DNA of 64,000 nucleotides. It comes from Pseudomonadota bacterium. Lineage in GTDB: Bacteria; Desulfobacterota; Desulfobulbia; Desulfobulbales; JAGXFP01. Both the position numbers and the translations under genes were made by a program. The notes under the pieces are model-generated. The model saw nothing but the letters and a program-made list of their open reading frames with translations. It searched no databases and was not told the origin of the DNA. Shown here in pieces: positions 25,663-34,690 of the stretch (position 1 is the first letter of the stretch; the number at the start of each line of letters is the position of its first letter). The stretch covers positions 1-64,000 of the forward strand of contig JAHJAA010000030.1 in assembly GCA_018814305.1 (NCBI GenBank). The letters run 5' to 3'.

Positions 25663-26454
25663 ATGATTGATGCCGGAATACTCAACTGGACACTGAACCA
25701 GGCTCTCCACCTGCTCATTATCCTGACCAGGGTAGGCCCGTTGATTTTCCTGATGCCGGTAACTGGATCACAGGGCGTCCCGGTTCAGATCAAGATCATG
25801 ATCTCCCTTACCACAGCCTTGATCCTGGTGCCGGTGGTGTCCATCAACCCCGAATCCATCCCACAAACCTCCCTGGGATTCGTCATTCTGGCCGGCCAGG
25901 AGATCTTTCTCGCCGCTACCCTCTCAATTTTCGCCAGATTTGTTTTCGCGGCGGTGGAAACAGCCGGACAAATGATCGGCGTCCAGATGGGTATGGGAAT
26001 GGCCGGGACCATGGATCCCCAATTCGGGACTCAGACCTCACTGGTGGGATTCTTCTGGAATCTCGTGGCAATCCTGCTTTTCCTAAGTATCGACGGCCAT
26101 CATCTCTTCTTCCGAACCCTGGCGGAGAGCTACCAGTGGATCCAACCGGGCGGCCTGCATATTTCCCAGGCAACCTATGAGGGGTTAATGCGGGGCATGG
26201 CCCAGATGTTCGTTCTGGCCGTCAAAATAATGGCACCGGCCGGAGCGGCCCTGTTTTTTTCCCATGTGGCCATGGGAATCATTGCCAAAACCGTGCCCCA
26301 GATCCCAATCCTGATCGTGGGTCTGCCCATCAACCTCGGGGTTGGCCTGCTCTTCATGGGCCTCTCCCTGGGCTATCTCACCCCGCTCTTGATCGAAAAC
26401 TTCAACACCCTTGGCCGTCTGCTCCCGCGACTGGCCATGGGGATGGGAGGCTAA
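25663..26454 (+). CDS. fliR: Flagellar export gate protein FliR
   Basis: The 263-residue protein has about six membrane helices and the family segments RVGPLIFLMPVTGSQGVP and GMGMAGTMDPQFG. One FliR completes the FliP5-FliQ4-FliR1 gate. It precedes flhB by only 6 bp, and in some bacteria the two are fused. Confidence 0.95.
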   Translation: MIDAGILNWTLNQALHLLIILTRVGPLIFLMPVTGSQGVPVQIKIMISLTTALILVPVVSINPESIPQTSLGFVILAGQEIFLAATLSIFARFVFAAVETAGQMIGVQMGMGMAGTMDPQFGTQTSLVGFFWNLVAILLFLSIDGHHLFFRTLAESYQWIQPGGLHISQATYEGLMRGMAQMFVLAVKIMAPAGAALFFSHVAMGIIAKTVPQIPILIVGLPINLGVGLLFMGLSLGYLTPLLIENFNTLGRLLPRLAMGMGG

Positions 26455-26460
26455 AATCCC

Positions 26461-27531
26461 ATGGCGGATGAAAGTTCAGGTCAGGAAAAAACCGAACAAC
26501 CGACCCCACGCCGAATTTCCGAGGCTCGGAAGAAAGGGGATGTGGCCAAGAGCATGGAGGTGCCCTCGGCCGCTGTTTTGCTGACCAGTCTGCTCACCCT
26601 TTATCTGTCCGGTGAATACATTCTCAAACAGAGCATGAATCTGGTCAGTCATTATCTTAAAAACACCGGCCAGATTTCGGTAAATCCGGCCGATATTGCT
26701 TTTCTCACCCGGGAAGGGATGACCATGGCTGCCACCATTACCCTGCCGTTGATGACGGTCATCGTCCTGACCGGTCTCCTTGCCAACTTCGCCCAGATCG
26801 GTGCCCTCTATGCCCCCGACAAGATCGCCCCAAAACTTTCCAAAATCAATCCCATCCAGGGTTTTTCCAACCTTTTTTCAAAACAAACTCTGGCCCAGAC
26901 CATCAAGTCGACCCTCAAGGTCCTGGTCATTACCCTGGTGGCCTATCATGAGATCAACAAGGTTCTCCCCGGCATCCTGCCGCTCATGGACCAGCCCCCA
27001 TATCCCATCCTGGCCTTCATGGCTCGGACCGCCTTCTGGATCTTCTTTAAATCGGCCCTGGTCATCGCCGTTCTGGCTGCAGCCGATTACACATTCCAGC
27101 GCTGGCAATTCACCGAGAAGATGAAAATGACCAAACAGGAGGTCAAGGAAGAAGCCAAACAGACGGAAGGGGATCCCTACGTCAAAGGGAGGATCCGCTC
27201 GATCCAAATGGAGATGGCCCGGCGCCGCATGATGGCCGAGGTCCCCAAGGCAGATGTGGTGATCACCAACCCCACCCATCTGGCCGTGGCCCTCCGCTAT
27301 GACAGTAGCAAGATGAATGCCCCCCTGGTTACCGCCAAAGGAGCAGGACTTATTGCCCAACGGATCAAAGAAATCGCGCTCGAGAATTCCATCCCCCTCA
27401 TGGAAGACAAACCTCTGGCGCGGGCCCTCTACCAGGAAGTGGACCTGAATAAATCCATACCGGTAAATCTCTTCCAGGCGGTGGCCGAGGTTCTGGCCTA
27501 CGTATACAGCTTGAAAAAGAAAACGGCATAA
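26461..27531 (+). CDS. flhB: Flagellar export switch protein FlhB
   Basis: The 356-residue protein has a conserved start (SGQEKTEQPTPRRISEARKK), four membrane helices and a cytoplasmic domain with the self-cleaving NPTH motif at 270-273. Cleavage there changes export from rod-hook to filament substrates. The length is typical and the catalytic Asn is present, so switching should work. It lies between fliR and flhA with gaps of 6 and 12 bp. Confidence 0.96.
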   Translation: MADESSGQEKTEQPTPRRISEARKKGDVAKSMEVPSAAVLLTSLLTLYLSGEYILKQSMNLVSHYLKNTGQISVNPADIAFLTREGMTMAATITLPLMTVIVLTGLLANFAQIGALYAPDKIAPKLSKINPIQGFSNLFSKQTLAQTIKSTLKVLVITLVAYHEINKVLPGILPLMDQPPYPILAFMARTAFWIFFKSALVIAVLAAADYTFQRWQFTEKMKMTKQEVKEEAKQTEGDPYVKGRIRSIQMEMARRRMMAEVPKADVVITNPTHLAVALRYDSSKMNAPLVTAKGAGLIAQRIKEIALENSIPLMEDKPLARALYQEVDLNKSIPVNLFQAVAEVLAYVYSLKKKTA

Positions 27532-27543
27532 GGCGACCTACCC

Positions 27544-29670
27544 ATGGCGGACACTCCCCAAGCATTATCCGGACCAACTTCCTTCAAATTTGAAGGCTCC
27601 ACCCTGTTAGTGGCAGTGGGTGTAGTAGCAATCCTGATGATCATGATCATCCCGCTACCTACCTTTATGCTCGACCTGTTGCTTTCGATGAATATCACGA
27701 TGGGCCTGCTCATTTTGCTCATCGCCATGTACAACACCCACCCCCTTGAATTTTCTTCATTTCCATCACTACTCCTGATCACCACCCTGTTCCGGTTGTC
27801 CTTGAATATCGCCTCCACCCGACTGATCCTCCTCCACGGCCATGAGGGGACCGGGGCGGTAGGACAGGTGATCCAGTCCTTCGGCAACTTTGTGGTCGGG
27901 GGCAGTTACGCGGTGGGACTCATCATCTTCCTGATCATGGTCCTCATCAACTTTATCGTCATCACCAAGGGTTCGGGCCGGATTGCCGAGGTCGCCGCCC
28001 GCTTCACCCTGGATGCCATGCCCGGCAAACAGATGGCCATCGATGCCGATCTCAACGCCGGACTGATCAACGAAGGAGAAGCCAAGCAACGGCGCGAAGA
28101 CATCTCTCGGCAGTCGGAATTTTACGGAGCCATGGACGGTGCCAGTAAATTCGTTCGGGGTGAAGCCATTGCCAGTATCGTGATCATGGTGATCAACATC
28201 CTGGGCGGTTTTTTCATCGGCTCCATCCTCCAGGGTATGGCTTTTGGGCAGGCCTTGGAAACCTATACCCTCCTGACCATCGGTGATGGCCTGGTTTCCC
28301 AGATTCCCGCCCTGATCATCTCCACCTCGGCCGGTATCATCGTCAGCCGCGCCGCCTCCAACGTGAGCATGGGCAAGGAATTTTACAAGCAGTTCAGCAG
28401 CCAACCCCATGCCCTCGCGGTGGCAGGCGGGATCATTATCCTGTTTGGACTTATTCCGGGTCTGCCCCATATCCCCTTTCTCATCCTGGGCACCATGATG
28501 GGTGGGCTTTCAACCATGGCGATCCGGAAATCGGCCCGGGAACTCCAGACAGCAGAAGATACTGCGGAAAAGAAAAAGCCCTCCGGCCCCCTTCCCGGTT
28601 CACCGGAAACAGTAGAGGCCCTGCTACCCCTGGATATACTTGAGCTGGAAGTGGGCTACGGCCTGATTCCCCTGGTGGACGAAAGTCAGGAAGGCGATCT
28701 CCTTGAACGGATCCGAGCCATCAGGCGGCAATTCGCCATCGATATGGGACTGATCATTCCTCCGATGCACGTCAGAGACAACCTGCAACTGCGTCCCGAC
28801 GAGTATACCTTACTTCTTAAAGGAATCGAAATCGCCCGGGGCGAGATCATGATGGGCTCCCTCCTGGCCATGGACTCCGGAACAGCGAAACGCAAAATCG
28901 ATGGGATCCCAACCCTCGAACCAGCCTTCAAACTACCGGCGACCTGGATCAACCAGGATAAACGGGATGAGGCTCAAATGGCTGGGTATACCGTGGTGGA
29001 TCCCTCCACGGTTATAGCCACCCACCTGACCGAAATCCTAAAATCCCACGCGGAAGAACTCCTGGGCCGACAGGATGCCCAAAAACTCCTCGACAACCTG
29101 GCCAGGACCCATCCCAAGGTGATCGAAGAGCTTGTCCCCAGCATGCTTTCACTGGGCGGGGTCCAGAAGGTCCTCCAAAATCTTCTCAGGGAACGGGTCT
29201 CCATCCGCGATTTACTGACCATCTGTGAAACCCTGGCTGATTATGCCCCGACCAACAAAGATACCGGGATGCTCACCGAATATGTCCGCCAAAAAATGGC
29301 TCGTTCCATCCTCAGTGCGCTCACCGATCATGAGGGTAAACTCTCGGTATTAACCCTGACCACCAAGACAGAGGACCTGATCCGAGAATCAATCCAGAAG
29401 TCCGACCATGGTTCCTATCTGGCACTGGAACCAAACCTTGCCCAACGCCTGCTGGAATCGATCCAGGAAGCGACCGAGAAGGTGGCAGGCGATGGTTTTC
29501 AGCCCATCATTCTCTGCCCGGCAACCATCCGCCATCATCTCCGGCGCTTTCTTGAGCGTTTTTTGCCCCAGATTACCATACTCTCCCATGGCGAACTCAC
29601 CAGCCAGACCAAGCTTGATTCGCTGGGAACTATTGAAATCAACCCCCGCAAAACCGCGTCTACCAAGTGA
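27544..29670 (+). CDS. flhA: Flagellar export ring protein FlhA
   Basis: A 708-residue protein with about eight N-terminal membrane helices, the FHIPEP-family segment FPSLLLITTLFRLSLNIASTRLIL, and a large cytoplasmic domain (about 350-700) that forms a nonamer and receives substrate-chaperone pairs. GKQMAIDADLNAGLI of the cytoplasmic loop is intact. The length is standard. flhF follows 10 bp later. Confidence 0.96.
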   Translation: MADTPQALSGPTSFKFEGSTLLVAVGVVAILMIMIIPLPTFMLDLLLSMNITMGLLILLIAMYNTHPLEFSSFPSLLLITTLFRLSLNIASTRLILLHGHEGTGAVGQVIQSFGNFVVGGSYAVGLIIFLIMVLINFIVITKGSGRIAEVAARFTLDAMPGKQMAIDADLNAGLINEGEAKQRREDISRQSEFYGAMDGASKFVRGEAIASIVIMVINILGGFFIGSILQGMAFGQALETYTLLTIGDGLVSQIPALIISTSAGIIVSRAASNVSMGKEFYKQFSSQPHALAVAGGIIILFGLIPGLPHIPFLILGTMMGGLSTMAIRKSARELQTAEDTAEKKKPSGPLPGSPETVEALLPLDILELEVGYGLIPLVDESQEGDLLERIRAIRRQFAIDMGLIIPPMHVRDNLQLRPDEYTLLLKGIEIARGEIMMGSLLAMDSGTAKRKIDGIPTLEPAFKLPATWINQDKRDEAQMAGYTVVDPSTVIATHLTEILKSHAEELLGRQDAQKLLDNLARTHPKVIEELVPSMLSLGGVQKVLQNLLRERVSIRDLLTICETLADYAPTNKDTGMLTEYVRQKMARSILSALTDHEGKLSVLTLTTKTEDLIRESIQKSDHGSYLALEPNLAQRLLESIQEATEKVAGDGFQPIILCPATIRHHLRRFLERFLPQITILSHGELTSQTKLDSLGTIEINPRKTASTK

Positions 29671-29680
29671 GCCATAAGCC

Positions 29681-30907
29681 ATGATGATCAAGCGATTTGA
29701 AGCAAAGGACGCCCAAACGGCCATGAACATGGTCAAAAAAGAACTGGGCGAAGAAGCGGTCATCCTCTCCACCCGGACCTTGGGCAGCCCCGGCACATCC
29801 AGAACCGCCAGACGGATCGAAGTCGTTGCAGCCATTGATTACCAGGAAGATTTCATGAACATACCACCCGGCAGCCCTCAAGCCGAGCGACCATCCATCG
29901 TCCCCACGAAGCGTTTCGAAAACGACCTCGCCGACTCCCAACGATCATGGTCACCACTCATGGCCTATACGCCTACCACCTCCCCATCACGCCCGGAGTA
30001 TTCTCCGGACATCCCCCATAATTCACCGCCGCCCCCCCCAGGAGCAACCGAGACCCTTAAACTCCAATCCCGACTGGCCAGATTATTCAAGAACCACCAG
30101 CCCCAGACCTCGGCCTTAACCGAACCAGCCCTTCCGACTCGAACCAGCCGCCCGGATCCCCGCAAGGTTGCCGAATGGCGCCAACACATGGTCAGCCGCC
30201 TGATCCCGGAACCAATTCTTCCCCAATCCCACGAGGGCCCTCTGGTTATCGCCCTGGTTGGACCCACTGGGGTCGGCAAAACTACAACCGCCGCGAAACT
30301 AGCCGCCTGGTTTTCCATCCGGGAAGGTTTAAAGGTTACCCTGCTCACCATCGACAGTTACCGGATCGGCGGCACCGATCAATTAAGAAGCTACGCCAGA
30401 ATCATGAAGCTCCCTTGTGAAATAGCCCTGCACCGAACGGACCTTGGCAGCTCTCTCAATCGCCACCGCCGCCAGGATATAATCATTATTGATACCGCAG
30501 GAAAAAGCCCCTATGACCCGGACCATATCAACGAACTTTCCCGCTGGTTCGCTCCTCCGGACGTGGTTTTGCCATACCTGGTACTTCCCGCCACCATCAA
30601 AAAAGAAGATCTTGTCGGAATAATCAGGACTTACCGACCTCTTTCCCCTGCGGGATTAATGCTCACCAAATTGGATGAAACACGGGCTTATGCCACCCTT
30701 TGCCAGGGTGTGATCTCGGCCAACCTTCCCATTGCCGGTCTCTGTATCGGGCAACGGGTGCCGGAAGACTACCTCCCGGCAACTCCGACCCTCCTCGCCA
30801 CCTTGTTTGGTAAAGGTTGGGATGCCGCCACTCCCTATTTCAAAGGAGGCAAGGAACATCATCCCTGGCATTCCCAAACCCAACAAGCAGCGAACAATTA
30901 CCGATAA
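29681..30907 (+). CDS. flhF: Flagellar placement GTPase FlhF (SRP54 type)
   Basis: FlhF is an SRP-like GTPase that sets where, and how many, flagella are built, usually at a pole. The 408-residue product starts with the family peptide IKRFEAKDAQTAMNMVKKELG, has a variable proline-rich linker (about 70-160), and then the NG domain: GPTGVGKTTTAAKL, DTAGKSPYD and TKLDETRAYA. All GTP-binding motifs are present. flhG follows after about 170 bp. Confidence 0.94.
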   Translation: MMIKRFEAKDAQTAMNMVKKELGEEAVILSTRTLGSPGTSRTARRIEVVAAIDYQEDFMNIPPGSPQAERPSIVPTKRFENDLADSQRSWSPLMAYTPTTSPSRPEYSPDIPHNSPPPPPGATETLKLQSRLARLFKNHQPQTSALTEPALPTRTSRPDPRKVAEWRQHMVSRLIPEPILPQSHEGPLVIALVGPTGVGKTTTAAKLAAWFSIREGLKVTLLTIDSYRIGGTDQLRSYARIMKLPCEIALHRTDLGSSLNRHRRQDIIIIDTAGKSPYDPDHINELSRWFAPPDVVLPYLVLPATIKKEDLVGIIRTYRPLSPAGLMLTKLDETRAYATLCQGVISANLPIAGLCIGQRVPEDYLPATPTLLATLFGKGWDAATPYFKGGKEHHPWHSQTQQAANNYR

Positions 30908-31076
30908 CCACAACAATGATCAATGCATCCATGATACCCTCAGAGACTGAAATCATTTCCCGATTCTCCATAAAATTTGCTACTATACCCAATAAGACTC
31001 ACCGGACACCTCAGGCGCAAAAATAGCCCTGGTGTCGTATCAATCGCCAGCAGCAAAAACTCTCGAGGCCCCATTA

Positions 31077-31964
31077 ATGACCCAAGCGGACACTTTGGAA
31101 CAACTCATGGCAACCCGGGTGCCCCGTGATCAAGGTGGCAGGCAAGGATCTCACCACGCCCCTCAACCACGAGTTATCAGTGTAACCAGTGGCAAAGGCG
31201 GGGTCGGCAAGACCAACGTCAGCGCCAATCTCGCCTACTGCCTGGCCACTGCCGGTAAAAAGATCCTGCTGCTGGATGCAGATCTCAACCTTGCCAATAT
31301 CGATGTTCTGCTGGGTTTAACCCCACGGTATACCATCCAGCATGTTTTGAATGGCGAAAAATCACTTCTCGATGTTCTGCTCCCAGGCCCCGGCGGCATG
31401 AAGATTCTACCGGCCAGTTCCGGGATCATGGAATTGGGTGACTTGACCGAAAAGCAACAACTCTTCTTCCTTTCGGAAATGGAAACCCTCGGCGCTGACC
31501 TGGATTTTTTACTGATCGACACCGCCGCTGGGATCAACAACAACGTCATCTACTTTAACCTGGCCGCCCAGGACAAAATAATCGTCCTGACCCCAGAGCC
31601 GACTTCTCTGACCGATGCCTATGCCCTGATCAAGGTTCTCTCCAATCGCCATGATGTAAAAAGGTTCCGAATCTTGATCAATCAAAGTACCTCCGCCAAA
31701 GAGGCCATGAGCGTCTATCAAAAATTAAGCGGGGTAGCGGACCGCTTTCTATCAACCATTTCATTGGATTACCTGGGACATATCCCCTATGACCGGAAAC
31801 TCCCGGAAGCCGTCAAAAAACAACGATTGGTTGCCGAATTTTTCCCTGAGTCAACCACCGGCAAAAGCATTAGGGAGCTGGCCAATTCCCTGATTATGGA
31901 ACCGGCCGACCAAACGAATGACGGGAACATAAAATTTTTCTGGAAAGGCGTACTCGATCTGTAA
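31077..31964 (+). CDS. flhG: MinD-like ATPase FlhG (FleN), regulator of flagellar number
   Basis: A ParA/MinD-type ATPase with the deviant Walker A SGKGGVGKTN, DADLNLANIDVLLG, and DTAAGI. It antagonises FlhF and limits flagellar number. The ORF track starts it at GTG 31032; I prefer ATG 31077 because it places MTQADTLEQLM at the extreme N-terminus, which resembles the DQAxxLR peptide by which FlhG stimulates the FlhF GTPase. GAGG precedes that ATG. A C-terminal amphipathic end (FFWKGVLDL) fits membrane binding. It lies between flhF and fliA, the usual order. Confidence 0.92.
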   Translation: MTQADTLEQLMATRVPRDQGGRQGSHHAPQPRVISVTSGKGGVGKTNVSANLAYCLATAGKKILLLDADLNLANIDVLLGLTPRYTIQHVLNGEKSLLDVLLPGPGGMKILPASSGIMELGDLTEKQQLFFLSEMETLGADLDFLLIDTAAGINNNVIYFNLAAQDKIIVLTPEPTSLTDAYALIKVLSNRHDVKRFRILINQSTSAKEAMSVYQKLSGVADRFLSTISLDYLGHIPYDRKLPEAVKKQRLVAEFFPESTTGKSIRELANSLIMEPADQTNDGNIKFFWKGVLDL

Positions 31965-31990
31965 TAGACTATTTCAAGGATTCATCGAAC

Positions 31991-32971
31991 GTGATCATCC
32001 GTCTCGACAAATCCAACAGGAATTGTCCTGAACGTAAACATGAGCACTATTACCGAAGAAATGAAAAAAATGAACAGAACAAGCCAATTATCAGTGGGCT
32101 CAACCGCAATATTTCAGGTCCTGCGGCTTCCACTGAAAAATATATTTCTCCCATGGAGCAGACCGAATCCGTGTCGCAGATGATCAATAAAAATACAACC
32201 CCCAAGATCCGCGACTACACCAAATATTTTTTCGCTGAATCTGGAAAACTGGACCAGGAAAAACGCAACGAACTCATTGCCTCCTGTACCCCTTTGATTA
32301 AATACATCGCAATGAGACTCGCTTCACGATTGCCGGCCCATATCAGCCTAGATGACCTGATGAGTAGCGGGATTATCGGTCTCATTGACGCCATCGACAA
32401 GTTCGACCCTCTCAAAAACGTCCAGTTCAAAACCTATGCCGAATTTCGAATCAAGGGAGCCATGTTGGATGAACTGCGTTCTCTGGATTACCTGCCGCGC
32501 TCCATCCGAAAAAAATCCAGCGATTTGGAAAAGGTTTATGGCAAATTAGAGAAGAAACTTGGCAGACCGGCTGAAGACGATGAAATAGCCGAAGAACTCA
32601 ACTTAGAGATTGATGCGTTTCACTCCCTACTGAACGAAACCAAAGCGATATCCTTCATCGACATCGATGTTTTACGGAAGAAGCTTCCCGGCCAAGACCA
32701 AGACGAAAACCTCTTTGACTCTTTAGCTTTTCAGGACGAAGATCCTTACGCAACTATCAGCTACACGGAAATCCGGGACATTCTAGCCGCAGCCATCTAC
32801 GGACTTCCGGAAAAAGAAAAACTGGTGGTAACCCTTTATTACCATGAAGAATTAACCATGAAAGAGATAGGGGTAGTGATGGATTATACCGAGTCCCGTA
32901 TTTCACAGATGCACAGCAAGGCGATGCTTCGCCTTCGGAGCAAATTATCCAGGGCACTAGCAGATCATTAA
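31991..32971 (+). CDS. fliA: RNA polymerase sigma factor of the FliA/WhiG family (sigma-28)
   Basis: Sigma-28 directs late flagellar genes such as flagellin and chemotaxis proteins. Region 2 (IKYIAMRLASRLPAHISLDDLMSSG), region 3 (KKLGRPAEDDEIAEELN) and region 4 (LYYHEELTMKEIGVVMDYTESRISQ) are all present. From GTG 31991, which has AAGGA upstream, the protein is 326 residues, longer than usual; the first about 54 residues are polar and unlike the family. ATG 32153 would give 272 residues but has no visible binding site. An overlapping 47-codon frame starts at 32040 in another phase. Confidence 0.9.
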   Translation: MIIRLDKSNRNCPERKHEHYYRRNEKNEQNKPIISGLNRNISGPAASTEKYISPMEQTESVSQMINKNTTPKIRDYTKYFFAESGKLDQEKRNELIASCTPLIKYIAMRLASRLPAHISLDDLMSSGIIGLIDAIDKFDPLKNVQFKTYAEFRIKGAMLDELRSLDYLPRSIRKKSSDLEKVYGKLEKKLGRPAEDDEIAEELNLEIDAFHSLLNETKAISFIDIDVLRKKLPGQDQDENLFDSLAFQDEDPYATISYTEIRDILAAAIYGLPEKEKLVVTLYYHEELTMKEIGVVMDYTESRISQMHSKAMLRLRSKLSRALADH

Positions 32972-33022
32972 TAGTTTTTGGGGAGGGGTTGCCCCTACCA
33001 CTCAATCCACCAGGAGGAACCG

Positions 33023-33400
33023 ATGACCGACAACAATCTTAAAATTCTTGTGGTTGATGACTTTGCAACCATGCGTCGGATCGTAAAAAACATCCTGACC
33101 CAACTTGGCTACAAAAACATTCTTGAAGCGGATGATGGCAGCACTGCCCTTGAATTACTCAAAAAAGAAAAAGTTGACCTCATCATTTCAGACTGGAACA
33201 TGCCGAAAATGACCGGACTCGACCTTTTAAAAAACGTCAGGGCAGACAGTCAAATGGCCGCCATCCCTTTCATCATGGTAACCGCTGAGGCCCAACAGGA
33301 TAACATTATCCTGGCCGTCAAGGCCAAGGTAAGCCAATACATTGTCAAACCCTTTACCGCTGAGACCCTCGGCGAAAAGATCAACAAAGTATTCGGATAA
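33023..33400 (+). CDS. cheY: Chemotaxis response regulator CheY
   Basis: A single receiver domain of 125 residues. The acidic pocket VVDDF, the phospho-acceptor Asp in IISDWNMPKMTG, TAEA and the Lys of IVKPFTAETL are intact. Phosphorylated CheY binds the FliM N-terminus to change motor rotation. AGGAGG lies just before the ATG, which decides the start against the longer track frame at 32978. Confidence 0.95.
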   Translation: MTDNNLKILVVDDFATMRRIVKNILTQLGYKNILEADDGSTALELLKKEKVDLIISDWNMPKMTGLDLLKNVRADSQMAAIPFIMVTAEAQQDNIILAVKAKVSQYIVKPFTAETLGEKINKVFG

Positions 33401-33438
33401 ACAAAACAATGTCCCCTTCCGATCCGGACCGGAGTACC

Positions 33439-34218
33439 ATGAGCAACGAGCTCCCCCCCGATACGGATGACGACTGGGGGGAAGACTGGGAAACAGCATT
33501 CCAACTTGACGATCCATCCTTACCTGAAGAGGAAGAGCAGTTTACCATACCCCCCCAAGAGTCTTGGGCTTCTGCTAACCATGATCAACTCCGACCACCA
33601 CCGGAACCCATTAGAACGAAGGGCCGCCTTCCCGTTTCACCCCCAAAGTCCAACGGTCCAACTCCCACCTTTGTGCGTCCTCCCAGAACAGGGAAAATCA
33701 ACCTTCCGGGGTTTCGGTTTCTGGCTGGTATCCTTGTTATTGTTATAGTGATACTCCTCGGGATGATCACCATCCTCAAAAAACCACCGCAACAAGCGAC
33801 TCTTATTCCTACCCAACCGACGGCAACCCCCTCCCGACAAGGAACGCCACCACCACCCGAACTCCCTATGAAGGAAACCATAAAACCAGACCAGCCTGTA
33901 GTGGTCAGCTTGAAATGGCACCATAAGGATTTCTTTATCCCCGTTGCAGAACAGAATGCACCCGCACCTTCGGCCTTTCTCAAAGTCGAACTCAGCCTCT
34001 TCATTCAACAAAAACAAAATCAGGGCTTGCCTTCCGACCGAGACCCTTTTATCCGTGACCTCATCTACCAATTCTACAACAACCGTCCCCCACAGGAATT
34101 ACGCCGATTCGCATTGGCCAGAGGCGAGATGGCAACCATACTGAAATTCTGGATACTGAAACAATGGCCAGACCTTCCCCTGGAATCCATTGTTTTCAAC
34201 CATTACGAAATCATCTAA
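33439..34218 (+). CDS. Divergent FliL-like single-pass membrane protein
   Basis: The 259-residue product has a long acidic, then proline-rich cytoplasmic part (about 1-95), one membrane helix (about 96-116), a proline/threonine linker, and a C-terminal domain. The last about 80 residues follow the FliL pattern: FLKVELSLFIQQ, a RDPFIRDLIYQF segment, then a final IVFNHYEII strand. It could be a second FliL acting at the motor or stators, consistent with its place at the end of the flagellar run. Start choice rests on GGAG seven bases before ATG 33439. The homology is inferred from pattern only. Confidence 0.6.
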   Translation: MSNELPPDTDDDWGEDWETAFQLDDPSLPEEEEQFTIPPQESWASANHDQLRPPPEPIRTKGRLPVSPPKSNGPTPTFVRPPRTGKINLPGFRFLAGILVIVIVILLGMITILKKPPQQATLIPTQPTATPSRQGTPPPPELPMKETIKPDQPVVVSLKWHHKDFFIPVAEQNAPAPSAFLKVELSLFIQQKQNQGLPSDRDPFIRDLIYQFYNNRPPQELRRFALARGEMATILKFWILKQWPDLPLESIVFNHYEII

Positions 34219-34690
34219 TCCCTATCCGAAAATAAATCTTTTTTGCTAAAGACATAGGACTGAGCAAAAAAACAAACCCAGACATATATCAAAGATCGGA
34301 ACCATCACTCCGTTACAGTTCCGTCCCACAATTTTCTTCGAGAACACGTTCTTGCCCTCAGTCGAGCATCTTCAAAAAAGACATAATTGTAAAATAAAAT
34401 TCAAATAATTACACAAAAGTCACAACTCTACGACACCGCCGCAATACAAAACCAAAACAACCGCTACAAAAACAGCTACATAAACACATTATCACCAAAT
34501 TGGCACAACCTTTGCTTTTTCGTTAAATAACAGACTGAACCTAAAAAACAAACCAGCTCGAATGACGTCCACTCAGGGCAAACCCTGAACAATTAGACCA
34601 GCGAGCGCCACCGAGAGAAGCATATCCTCAACACCAAGAGGCCTTTGCTTCAACCGAAAACCATCTTTAAAAGACCAAGAGGATAAAACT
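34219..34690. other. Long A+T-rich promoter region of amtB1
   Basis: About 470 bp without a gene. It carries the sigma-54-type element at 34501-34516 and several TTGTAA/TACAAA-like motifs upstream (for example 34387). A weak TTTTTTGCT/AGCAAAAAA pairing just after the FliL-like gene could be a poor terminator. Confidence 0.5.
34501..34516 (+). promoter_or_regulatory. Sigma-54 (RpoN) type promoter of amtB1
   Basis: TGGCACAACCTTTGCT agrees with the -24/-12 consensus at every key position. It lies about 175 bp upstream of the start codon. Nitrogen-limitation control of ammonium transporter genes by RpoN and NtrC is well established, but no classical NtrC dyad was recognised here. Confidence 0.8.

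Noticed and set aside
30916-31026. Short frame between flhF and flhG
   Set aside because: 36 codons with no Shine-Dalgarno and no recognisable features.
32040-32183. 47-codon frame overlapping the 5-prime end of fliA
   Set aside because: No convincing binding site; it only adds doubt about the fliA start.
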